In this document: in pieces, positions 49,701-62,207 of the stretch
How positions within the stretch are numbered: the first letter of the stretch is position 1
Layout: every line of letters begins with the position of its first letter
Origin: Apteryx mantelli
Lineage: Eukaryota > Chordata > Aves > Apterygiformes > Apterygidae
NCBI RefSeq assembly: GCF_036417845.1
Contig: NC_089982.1
Span: 44,169,684-44,233,683 of the forward strand
Reading direction: 5' to 3'
Length of the DNA stretch: 64,000 nucleotides
Notes under the pieces: generated by a model
Databases searched by the model: none
Seen by the model: the letters and a program-made list of their open reading frames with translations, nothing else
Told to the model about the DNA's origin: nothing
Position numbers and translations under genes: made by a program

Positions 49701-52700
49701 AATATGTCACATTCTTCAGAAGGTGCAGCTACTTTGGAACATAAGCCCAAGAAAGTCCTTCTCTCATGTGCACTCTCTTTCTTTTTTAATGTATTTTTTT
49801 TAATGCACCTAGACTCAGACTGTACAACCTTCTCATAAGAGTAGCTGCAGAATTGCCCCATGAGGATTCTGAGTTGCCTTCATACTAAAAGAAAAATCAG
49901 CCATGCTGAGTCCCCCTTATAGCCATCTGATTTTCAGTTACCTGCTTTAACTAAGGGCTGCTGGAAAAGTTTTTTCACTTTTGTCTTTTTCCATTTGTCT
50001 TTGTCTTTACTTTACTTTCACTATTGTCAGTCTCTCTACAGATTCCATGAGACTAAATCCATATCGTTATTCCTACTGATACTTGATTTCCACAATGGAA
50101 AATCCTCCGATATATTTTGACTCCTATATTACCTCTATTTCTACTATACTTCAGTGAAAAGGACATCTGTCTTGATGAAATACCTAATATTATGTTTCAG
50201 CCTTGAAGCGTTTCATTATCACTAATCAAGTACTTAAAAAGTATGGCCAAATTCCATATAGATATATCAGAAATTGTACATCAGATACTTATGAATTGTG
50301 TGCAACATTTTCATATACCATTGCACAATAAACTCAGTTAAAACTTGCTTCACATTTTTATTACACAAAAAAAAAGTGAAATCAGAAGGGTAAGCGACAG
50401 GTCTTTAAATCAGGAAGGAAGGCTTCGTCTTTGAAGGTTCTATTCCAGTAGCATGAATGACCTCAACAAACCATATTAGGTGTACTGTACAGGATATGCA
50501 CAACATGCAGTGATACTAAAATTGACCTAGATGGCTGTGGTTTGGACTTGCACTGCCAAAGAGAAGGGTTGACTTGTGGGGGAGTTGTTTGGTTTTTGTT
50601 TTGACTAAGAAATCACTGGTGAGTTACCATGCTACAGAACTGTAGTGAAAGGCAGTGTATTATAGTTTTCCCACAAAACATATCATTGAAGGTGACCTAA
50701 GTGGTAGCATGGACCTTGCTTTGCTTTCTGGCAATAAATATTCTAGGTGTCCTGTCAATTTGAAGAATTTTATGGCGGTTAGCCCTGGACAATATTCTTT
50801 CATCTTATAAATAAACAAACAATACCCGCAAAACACACTTCAGAGATGACAAAGCCTAAGACCTTCTTAAAATGGAATTGCTTTCCTCTTCTGAAGATGA
50901 CTTGTCATACTTGGGCATATTTCTGCCAAATTTTGAGAAGTTCCTATTTTCTCAGTTGTGAGATTAGATATTTTTGCAAAATAAAGTCTTGAATTATTCA
51001 TTCTCCATGTTCACTATAGTGAATGTAGATTTCAAAATATATTGCACTTAGTGTATCACCAATATTTTTGAGGCACTACACTGCAAAACAAAATATATGA
51101 ATAACTGGGAATTAAACTGTCATCTGTGATAACTATTTGAGGTCCTATGAGGCAATTTAAAGAGCCATTGTATTTTTAAAAATGTCAAAATGAATAAAAG
51201 CATCTAAACACACAGTATCAAATGTTCGGTCTGGCACATTTCATCTTAACTCCTGTTTAAAAAAAAAAACAAAAAAACTGTATTGTGGGCCAAAGGGAAA
51301 GGGAGGAGAACTGCTGTTAAAAATGGGAAAGCTGAGACTGCTAAAATATTTCAGGCATCTGGTATTCTTCTAAAATTAAACTTTTCTTGGATAAGCTGAA
51401 GCAGGATAGTTTTAGCTATGAGATCAATTAGTTCATTTGCTGTGTTAAGTTTATTCAGTGAATCCTGTAAGAATAAAACTAAACCTTTCCCTGGCTCACT
51501 GAAGAACGGAATGCCAAAATCTTTCAGATTGACCATTTCAGCTGTAAGGAGATTAATTTCTGACCAGTATAGTCTTTCTACATGATAGTTCTGGGAAAGT
51601 TTAAATTGTTCTTAATGTTCTTAGTTTTTCAGGGAAAAAAAAATTGTTATAGTACCCATAGTGATGCAAGCTCTTATACTAAAGAGTTCACTAAAACCCA
51701 AGGTCCTGAATAAATATAAAGGTAGGATAGGTGCAAAAGGACTCCATTTGTAAGCAACTTGTTTAAAGCTGGTGATAACCCCGTTATTGTATTTTAAAAT
51801 TGCTTGCACGTGTCATCCAGTTCGCATCTGTTACTTGGCTGAAACAAAAGGAGGTTGTATGATCCATTGGTTTTGAAGTAAATCAGTGTTAATGAGAGCA
51901 GTCCAGGGACAGGAACACTACTGACTGTTATCTCAGTTTTCTAACAAGTTGTTTATACTTATCCAAGAAAGCAGATGTTGCACAACCAATTCCTGTTTCA
52001 AAATACCCTTTGTCATAAGGGAGGTGCAGTAAACTGGGAACTAGGAGACTGATTTCAAGAATGACAGGATAGCGTGCTCTTCACAGTCTTTATTTTACAA
52101 ATTTTAAACACTTGCTGTGAAACGTGGGCATCACTGTGAGATAACTTAGAGGTAGAGCAAGCTAACAGAGAAAAGCTGGGCCCTTTATTTCATGTAACCA
52201 GGTTACAGAACTATAGAAATCTTTAGTAGAGTGGACCTCATGAAATCTTTCGGTAACTTACTCTGCTCATGCATCCCTGACTGACATTTGCCTTGCCTGT
52301 GCCTTGGAGTGTCTCTGTGCAAAAGTCCAAGGTATAGTTGAGTGTATGGCACTTGCTGCAAGCTGCAAATATGATTGTTTTCCCTAATCTTTTGGGAGTT
52401 TCACACTTTTCATTGAACTTGATCTTTGTTGAGCTTTTGTAGCTCCAATGCACCCCAACTGTAGACACCTCCTATCAGTGGTATAGATTTACATGAAGTC
52501 CTTCAATCACAGAGAATGACTGTGACAAGTCTGTACTTAATTATGCTGTTTGTAACCAGAGCATCATGTTCCATTCAACAGCTGCCATCACAGTCCAGAA
52601 GTCCTCGCTCCTGTATTCTGTTCCTTTTGAGCAAATATGAATGCCTACTGAAATCCTTTCCATACAGATATGGATCCTGAAAAGATAATAGCCTACTGTG

Positions 52701-54714
52701 GTTTGACAACACACTGTATCTCTATTTCAAACCCTTCTAATGGCTACATGATGATCAGAAGAAACATTTCTTCCAGGATGACAAATGTTTGACAAATGAT
52801 CTCATTGTGTAACTTCAGTAAAGCCAGCAAGTCCAGCAGAGATTCTCTTACCTTGGTTTGAAAACAACTTTGCTTAGTTCTTGTTGCTTTTCCATGGAAA
52901 TCAGGAGAGAAAATTGAAGCGAGGAAAAACAAAGAGCAAAATAATTGTTGCAAGTTTTTAAATACATCTGAATTGCTTTATTATTTGTATGTTGTTATGT
53001 TCTTTCTATAAATGGCTCTTAAGGTGTGTCTATTTTGGGCTGAAAAAAAATAAAATGATCCCTTCACTTAATATTTGAATCCCTTTTACTTTTCTGTTTT
53101 ATGCTTCATGAAACCTTATAGCCTGAGAACCCTTTGAGGGTAGTCATTGTAAATAAAACAGAATATTTCTGATTTTTATCACAGCATGAAGCAAAAATGA
53201 AGAAACTCTGAGATTCAACTTTTTTTTTTCCCTAGAATAGTTACTTAATAATACCAGTGGAAAAAATGTTGGCCTGTTTTAGGGCAAATATTGTCTAGAA
53301 AGGAAGTATTTTGATTACATTGTAATAGTATGAAATACAGTCTAGATAATGAAAGGCAAAAGGATACAGCCTCTTACTATTTAATCTCTTTGGCCATCAG
53401 CCAAAGCAGGAAGCTTTCTCTAGGAGGGTGAAGGTATCAAGTAACTTGAAAAGTAATATGTTTTTAGAGACACTAGCTTCATTTCACACTGCTTTCTAGA
53501 ATTAGATTGTCACCTCAGAGAACAGAATTCTTGTTTGAAAAGCATTCTGCAATCTCACTCTTTCCATATTTTTTTTTAATATGCTTTAATTGGAGGAGGA
53601 GAAAGAGGAAAAGCTACAGAATGCCATTGTTTTAGAAAGGTTCGTTATTTATTACTAGTGTACAATGCTATGCTGGAATATTAGAGAGTACTATACTCTG
53701 TTCATGACTCCATAGTACAAATTAATGATCATAAAGGCTAACACTGAAATAACATTTGCAGGATTTCACTTAATAGAACTGATTCTCAGCACAATCAGTG
53801 TCAGCAGTAAACCCTGCAAAGTATAGTGATGGGTCCTATAATTATCTTCTACTTCTCCTGTTTACTGTAGCAGGTGCATTTGTTCACATTTATGAAGTCT
53901 TTGTGGAGAGACTATTATATGTGTCTATATAGTACCTAACTGAGGGGGAGGGGCAGGCTCATGATGGTGCCAGAGTATAAATGGGCAATTTGAAAGGATT
54001 TTGGTTGCAGTGTTTTAAAAGAATGTTTATTTATCTTGCAAAAAAGGTATGCTGCTGAAATTTGAACAGTGAAATATGTTCTTGCTCAAATTGTTGGGCA
54101 TCATTCCATCTTTGAGAGGGGAACTATCACAGTATGGAATTACACACTAAATAAATTCTATTTCAGAAAGTGTACTTCAGTTCATAATGCTTTTGAAATG
54201 TCATTACCTGTATTACATTTACTGTATGACTGGCTTGTGATGGCGTTACTTCTTGTGTAAGTGAAAGATTCAACTATGGCAATATTGACAAAGCTTGAAA
54301 AGGCTTGAGTAGGTTTGGGTGGGGTGAAGGGGGTGAAGACTCAGGCCTGCAGCCGTTCTGTCATCAAGCCAAGCTGATCTCATCTGTCGCTGGAGTTGGA
54401 TGGATATTGCAAAAGAAGGTATTACTGGAGCATTCTGGGATCCCCTCCTTCTGCCAATCCCATGCAGGAATTACACTGTGAATAGTTTGGGAGAATCAGC
54501 ATCGAGTCATGTTAGTATTGCATACATTCTGATTCATGATGCCAGATACTGTAGTGACATCATATCATATGTATTATTTCTTTGGGGGCATCCACACCTC
54601 CCTTAATTGTTTCTATCCTTTGAAGACGTGCTGACTACAGCTACATTATTTCTTAACTTCAAAAGTCCCAATTAAGACGTTCTGGGAAGGATTTAGTGAC
54701 AGTGAAAGTAGTGG

Positions 54715-54754
54715 TTTTGTTTGTTTGTTTGTTTGTTTGTTTGTTTGTTTTTTT
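54715..54754 (+). repeat. (GTTT)n tetranucleotide microsatellite
   Basis: About eight perfect GTTT units running into a T stretch, over 40 bp. Likely length-polymorphic. Confidence 0.95.
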
Positions 54755-55985
54755 GCAGGGGGGAGGAATGAGCAGGAAATTGTGTTTGGTTTGCCTAAAT
54801 TCAAAGAAAATGCTGCCAGATAATATGTGTATACATATATATATTATCCTGCCTATTCTTTAGGGCATATTTTAAAATTTGATACAGGGCAACCTTTGTG
54901 CTAGAGATGTGCCTTTTGCCACACCTATGAAAATCCACCCTGAGCTGACCAAGTTACAACCTGCAGTTCTTCCTGGGTTTATATGTGGTTCCATGATTGA
55001 GGAATTTTGCCCTAAAGCAAAGACTGTGTTTGCACTGGCCATATTTCTCTCTGAAACATGGCCCACGCAGTCTGAAGCCTTTGGGGGCTGCGGTCAGGCG
55101 TCAAAACTTCTATGCTTTCCAGTGGGCTAAAGAGGCTGAGACAGTGTGAAGAGATGCTTGGGTCAAGAGTGTAGGGTGAGCCTGGATCAGCAATGCTTGG
55201 CCAAGGAGACTACTACTGGAAATTGTGAACAAACTGGGAGCTGCTCAGATGAAAGCCCCTGAGAACTGGCGTGGAAGGGAAGGAAGGACTTAGAGTGCCT
55301 GGATGAGGAGGGTGGAACTGTGATATAATAGGGATAGATGAAAGGAGGTAGAATACAAAAAAAAACTAAATCAGAGGACTGGGCCTGTGGTAAGGAGTCT
55401 GAAGAACATAGATTAGGGCTGCCTAGACAAAAAGCTGTAGATATAGAAGGGATAGGAGCAGGACAGGTCAGAACAAACTTAGAGGACAACAGTGTACAAC
55501 TGTCCTGTTGGCCATTTAGTACGTGAGAAGTCTTTACTGTAGACCTAAAAGGTTCTGACACTGTTCTGTGCCTTTTTTGGTGCTGCATAATAGAACTTAT
55601 CTTGTCAGCTTGTTCCAAGAAACCTAAAAATACTTCCATTAGAAAGAATATTGAAGTCATAAAGTCAAGGACTCAAAATGTAGAAAACAAAGTTGTGCTT
55701 AAACAGTATGGTACAATGTGTAATTACATAATCATATTCACCACCACCACCACCCTTGGATCCTTGTCTCATCTTATTTGAGAGATGAGGGCTGCAGTCA
55801 AAGAAAATATATACAATTCTTAGCTTACATTTCCAGCTTCAGCAAAAATGATATGAAAATATTGAAAATTGAACATGTTGTTTGAGGTACTAAAGTCTGC
55901 TTTGCAGAGGTATTTAGCATTTTCAGCTGCAAATGAATGGAATAGAAATGCTGCTTTAAATATATAAAGCATTACATATTCTCTT

Positions 55986-56001
55986 AAAAAAAAAAAAAAA
56001 A
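55986..56001 (+). repeat. Poly(A) run, 16 bp
   Basis: Sixteen A residues in AT-rich intron, with no associated retrocopy seen. Confidence 0.9.
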
Positions 56002-59000
56002 GCTCCTAAGTATTTCAAATTGTGTTGCAATCTCATTTGTAAAGTAATGATAGCACCTTTTATCTTATTAACACTGAAAAGAAGGTGCTTATGAAATACT
56101 CATACAAAAGAAACAAGGAAATAAAAAAGGCCACAAGATAATAATTTTCTTAAAAGTAGGTAGGCATTGTGTAGTAAAGAAGTCTGAACATTGTTTGGTG
56201 AAGCCAAGGTTATGGAAGACATGGAACAGGAATGGAGATGGATATATCAAGTTGAGGACAAATGGAGGAAGAATATTCCCTTTCAGACTCTCAAATCTTT
56301 ACTCTTGCCATTCCTGTCACATCAGCAAATGTTGGTGAAACCTAGTAGCAAATGGTCCCATCCTTTCTAAGGTTTCTCCCAAATGTTGTCATCTGCTTAG
56401 TGAATTCACTCAAGTTTAGGTGTTCACTATTTGGCATTCCCTGACATCTGAGTGCTTAACTTCATAGCAGTGCTGTTTAATGTATTGGGCTTATATGTAA
56501 TATCTTTTCTTTCCAAATATAGTATCTAAAGCTCAGAACCCTCAATCATTATTCATGAGATGCATAAAAAGAGCTTGTCAGGCATACAGCTACTCTAGTT
56601 GACTGTTAAAAAAAATTCTTAATTTGTAAAACTATTATAGAATGATTATTTAACCTGTAGATTAAAATTATTAAAATACTCAACAAATTCTTTGTACCCT
56701 TTGAAATACATGAGGAATCATTCTTTCAAATCTACTAAAAAGCAAGGCTAGCAAAGATGATATGCAAATAAAAACTTCTCTTAATGAGTGGTTGCAAGGC
56801 CTAAGTTTGGTCTTTTGACATTGTTCAAGCGAATAAGAACTATCAGTTTTACCTGTGGGGAGCATTTTATCAGCACATTTTATTCAAACAATAACTATTC
56901 TTATCAGCCAGAACCAGGTTCAGCCTTGTTCATGGGATGAATTGGCCACGACTTCTATCTACATAGCAACCAGCAAATATTGTTCCAGTGGGCCAGAGTG
57001 GCCAACAAGAGGCAGGGCAGGCTGGGGCAGCTTTGCTCATGCCAATAGCACTGTACGGCAATTCATTCTCCTGACAACCCCCTCCCCATTTCACTGACGT
57101 TAATGTTTTTAGAGTATGATCTCATCTGCAAACTGTAAACACTTGGCACTTTTATGACAGGAAAGTATTACAAAGTGCTGAGACTTGCTTCATGAAATAT
57201 TTAGGTAGGAAGCATTTTTAATTTTCTATAATTAATAACTTATTTTTACAGAAAATTATATTCTTAATTAAACTAACTTATTATTAATTTCAGTAAGAAT
57301 TTGACCGTGCAGTATGCCAAAGAAGTTTTTGATACATACTGTTTTATTTAAAGTCCTCACTGTCATTAGGGCCTCTCTGTGGAACTGATTTCAGCTGCTT
57401 TTTATTGTTCATAACAAGCAGTGACTGTAGAGGGGGGGAAAAAAACATTCTTTACCCTAGTTTATAAGCTCTTAAAATATGCTACCTAAAAATGCCACTT
57501 TTAATTCTTAAGTTTGTTGCTAGAGTGTCTTTACCTCACTCTGGGTAGAAGAATAAATTGTGAAGTATTATATTTCCTGCTTTTCCTTTTACATTTTCTT
57601 AATATAAAATTTACATGGAGGATCCAAAGGGATGGGCCATAATAATCTAAGTCAGAAGTATTTGGATCATTAAACATGTTTTCTATGCATGTCTTTATTT
57701 TTATGGTGTTTCCTATAAACGTACAATTACTACTATGAAGATCTCTCTCTTCATTTCAGTTTAAACACAATAAAATATATTTTTAGTAAATGTCTTAATA
57801 AGTGTGTATTCCAGTGTTGAATATGATGAGGAATAATCTTTAACCCTTTTTGCATATATATTAAGGTATTAAGCATAAATAGTATATGAAAATGCTTCTG
57901 TAGCCGTGAAAAGAGAAGCAAGAGGTCTTTCAGGCCAAAAGGCAAAATGCTACCTGTTCTTTCCATTTACATCCTGTTTTTGAAATAGATTCATCTTGTG
58001 TATTAAAGATGGTATTTCACTGACTTGTAGAGAGAGTTCAGAACAGTTCTCTAAGTTGACAATATATGTATGAGTCAGTAATGAGTGTCCAAAAATATCA
58101 AATGCCCATTAGTAGTGTTTCTTCCTACATGTAAATTCAAATACTTAGTAGGACTATTCTAAAGAGCTACTAGAAGTTGGATTGAAGTTTGAATTTTTTA
58201 GGGAGTATTACCAGTATAACATTCAGAGTAGCTGTTTGACCTAAAATTTATGAAATGAGAGATCCCACTTTTCATATATAGATTAAATCCAGTAAGACAG
58301 TCTTTTCAAAACTTGTCAGTTGTAGGCTACTTTGAAAGAATACTGTGGAGATATATTTTAACAGCTCTAATGTATTGAAATCAGAAAGAGGAACAGTTGT
58401 TTAAATGTTCGCAGTAGAGCTTTGGTCTCTGTTTTTAGAATTGACTGATTCATGCTTATTTCAGTATGCTGGGCTTCAGTGCTGGACTTAACATTTCTTT
58501 TAAAAATAAGATAACACAAAGATCACATGTACTGATTACTTCATTGGGAAAGTTTTAAAAATGAATTAAACTTAATAAGGAGAAAGCCTAAATTATTCAT
58601 TCAAAAACATTTATTATGCCATAAACTGTTGCATTGTATATAGAATGTGTTCTTGTTCTGATTCCTGCTGATTATGCAAATTTCATAATGAATAGGTCAC
58701 TTGAAATAATCTGCTAACTTCATCTGAAGAACAGCTTCAGAAAGGTCAGTGATATAATGGTTTCTGCACATGGTCCTTAAAGGTGAGCTGCAAAGTTAAA
58801 TTTAAAATTGGATGAGATCCAAAAGTCTAAACTCCAATGCCTGTGCTGTCCTGCTGACAAGGAATATTAAACAAAATTTTTTAGTGGAACTTAAATATTT
58901 GGAAGCATGGGAATACACACATTCATTTGAGACAAGAAGAGATTCAACTAAAATCAATACTTCCCTTAAGTTTTATTTTTGTTTGCATTGGGTTTTTGCC

Positions 59001-61965
59001 TGTTAGTTTTATTCCTAATGCAAAGCAAAATTCTGTTTACTCATTATGAAATTCCTTTTCTTTCAGGACTTGCCAACATTATTATTATAGTAGTTTTGTA
59101 GACTGAGGCATATTTGGATGCCTTTAAAAAAAAACATAAAAGTGGTGGAAAATTTAGGGCATTTTTAAGTTATGACAAGTATGCTTGCTGTCCATAACAA
59201 TTCAGTCATTAGACATTAATTCACTCCCATAAGTTTCCCCATAATAATATTAGCTAGGTGGAGACAAATGAGTGAAATAAGGAAAATTAAGAATATGTGT
59301 AAAATGAGTCAGTTTTAAGCTTCCTTGAAAGTAGAGTGAAAGCGTTGGTTACAAAGCACTTTGTTCTTTCATTTTCTTTCCTGAACTACCCTCTGTGAGG
59401 ATCATTGTGCTGCTATTATTTGTACCAGAATTGCATTAAAATGGTCTCTGTAAGATGGAACTTTGAAATAGTTCAAATTAAATGAGAGCAGCTTTAGTCT
59501 ATAAAATAACAAGATGTCAAGTGCTTCCTTTCATACAAAATGTATCTTCTTACAGCCACAAGTCTCCACCACTTCACTATAGCTACACAAGAATGGTATC
59601 ATTGTATATTGCATTTATACATGTTTTGTCTTGACCTTTAGAACACTTACTGAAATTCAAGCGCTGAACTTCATGGCTTCCTTTGGGTCCAAACTGAATT
59701 GTGTCATTCTAATTAACATTTGTAGTCTCTGATTTCCACATCTTGCTGACAGATTAGCATACCAGTAAAGTGATAACATGAGATTAAAAAGGTAGACAAA
59801 ATTCTGTTTTTATTATATCTTGTCGTTACAGAAGAAGAAAGGAATTTGAACATGTAATGTTCCTAAATTAAGTATCTTAATAACAAACTTCCATGTTATT
59901 TTTTAAGTTATTCATTATTTACCTTTTTATTTAGATGTGCTATGAATTTAGATTTTGACTTGTTATGAACCAGCCATAGTTCCATAGCTACAGAAAGCTC
60001 CAGTGCCACTGAAACCCAAAAAGGAGAATGTCATTGTGTACCTGGGCATTTCTGCTAAAACCTTTTCTTTTTTTAATGGAGACATTCTCTTTTGCTTTTA
60101 TTAAGCTACAAAGGTATAAGTATGGCTTGAAGGACTGCATCATTAAAACTGAGAATTGGTTCAGCTAATAAAAGCATAGTTACCTCTTATAAATTAATAC
60201 CTCTCCCAGGTATAGTAGACACTACTGACCACTTAAGTCTTAGAAGAGAAAAATAAAAGGAAAATTCCATAGTTAGTTGTTTGGTCTCATGTTTTTAGGG
60301 TCATTTTTTACTTTTCTGATTAAAACTATTTGTCTTAGATGCAATAACATCTCAGATTAAATGTTTACAATATTATAAACTAATTCAGCCAAACTAATTG
60401 CAATGAATAAATTCTGCATACTTTAGGTAAACCTGTTTTTTGGAGTCGTGGGCTCCAAAATTTGATATTTTGACCATATATCACTCTGCCATATTTGAAA
60501 AGATAAGGGAAGCAGTATTTAAGCCTGAAAGAGAATTGGCAGATAGCTGTTATTTCTGGATATTCCCTCTTAGTAGCTGTAGTAACAGGTGCTAGTGAGC
60601 TCCTATGATCTTATCTCTAAAATGGCCTACATTCATCATGAAGGGCTGAAGTACATTTTCTGTGCTTGTGTTGGCCAGAAGAGGCCAAATACCAATGTTT
60701 AAAATTGTGATTTAGATATTTCTTGTCTCAAATTAAAAAGCAAACAGAAGCCTTCCTCTGGGGAGCTGTAGAAGTAAACTTGTAACAGAAGCTGAAATCC
60801 AGCTGAATACTAGATATTATGTAGAATAGGCATTGCACTTTGTGAAAAATTTCACTGGTTTAAAATCTGCTTTGACTTAAATTTATTCCCAGTTGTAATT
60901 TAAACCCCACATTTTTTTTTTAATTTACTGCTGAAGGGAAAGCAACAAAGATTCCAGCATCAGGATGAGTCCACTTGATAGGACAGCATCCATGCCCCAA
61001 GAGGGGCCTAAGGTCTCAGCTAGCAGGATAATGTGCTTGGCTGCTGTAGCGGATGTTTGCTTCAGTTTTTGTATGTCCTGTATATGCAGCATCTTTGTGG
61101 AAGTCTTTGCTCAGAAGATTATTGATTCTTTTAACTAGGAACTCACAGTGAAAGCTTCTCCCATTGTGCCTTTTGTGTATGTTTGATATTTCTCAAGACC
61201 AGTATCTATCATCTCTACTAAATACGTGAGAATTATCTACTTCCTAGTTACCTTTTCAGACTAATAAGCACCTCCATCTTTTTTCCAGAGGGATTTGAAA
61301 GTCCCACAGCTGCACGGTTGGGCTTAAGGGACTGTTTAAAACTTGACTAATGAATGTAGCACAGCCAAGGAAAGTGTGCCTTCAGAGAGCTGTCAAAGGG
61401 GAAAGTTCATGTCAGGTTGTGTGGGAGTACAGGGAGCAGAGGATAGTGTTGACTTGATAAGCAAGTATTGGCCAGAAGCAATTTACTTTGGCACAATGTA
61501 TCAGTAGTAAACTGGATGCTCCTTTGTATGGAAATATGTGTAGTTTTGCCTGGTGAGTAGTTTTATAGTACAGTAAGTTGTCAGACTGAATGGCTGTTTT
61601 ATTTCAGGTCTTTCCCTTGTAATGTAGACTGGTAGTGTTTTCAGGACAGCTCACAGGCTGGTTGGGAAGGTATCAGTCAGCAGTATCCCTACTGACAGGA
61701 TTTTGAAAGCAGATTTGGGGTTTGTTTTGTTTTACCAGTCCTGCTAAACAAAGGTGTATGCAGTATAGGACTTCACTGGGTGAGCGTGAGAGGTGATAGG
61801 GAGTGGAATTCTCAGCTATGGAAATACTCCTGTAGAGGCTTGCAACAGAAATATTGAGATGGCTATGAATGGAGCATGAATGGAAATGTCTGTTTGTCTA
61901 AGCACCAGAAGAAACAGCAGAATGAGAGTTGAATGAAATGATAATGAAAAATACCATTCCTAGTT

Positions 61966-62207
61966 TGTGCCCTGGGCACAAATTGCAACACAGAAAGTTT
62001 GTTCTGAATAGGAAAATGCTACTTCACTGTGAGGGTGGTTGAACTCTGGAACAAGTTGCCCAGAGCACCTCCTTCCTTGAGGATATTCAAAACCTGGCTG
62101 GAAACAGCTGTGAGCAACCTGCTCTAGCTGACCCTGCTTGAGGAGGGGTTTTGGACTAGATGATCTCCAGAGGGCCTGCCAACCCCAACTGTTCTGTGAT
62201 TCTGTGA
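61966..62207 (+). mobile_element. CR1 LINE fragment, 3' end only
   Basis: A 5'-truncated CR1 copy in + orientation. Successive CR1 3'-end landmarks are present: GGGCACAAATTG, ACTGTGAGGGTGGTTGAAC, AACCTGCTCTAGCTGACCC, TGGACTAGATGATCTCCAGAGG and CCAACCCCAACTGTTCTGTGA. It ends in two tandem TTCTGTGA units at 62,192-62,207, the diagnostic CR1 tail. Several substitutions and a small deletion near 62,010 show it is an older copy than the one at 7.7-11.4 kb. It carries no open frame of its own; the ORF on the opposite strand (62,268-61,960) is an artefact. Confidence 0.95.

Noticed and set aside
55187..55660. 157-codon - frame
   Set aside because: It is Ser/Pro/Leu-rich without a domain, promoter or splice signals. 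The opposite strand is purine-rich, which explains the lack of stops.
7744..62207. The CR1 fragment at 61.97 kb as the missing 3' end of the CR1 at 7.7 kb
   Set aside because: The two pieces overlap by roughly 60 bp of the same CR1 region, lie in opposite orientations 54 kb apart, and differ in apparent age, so they are separate insertions.
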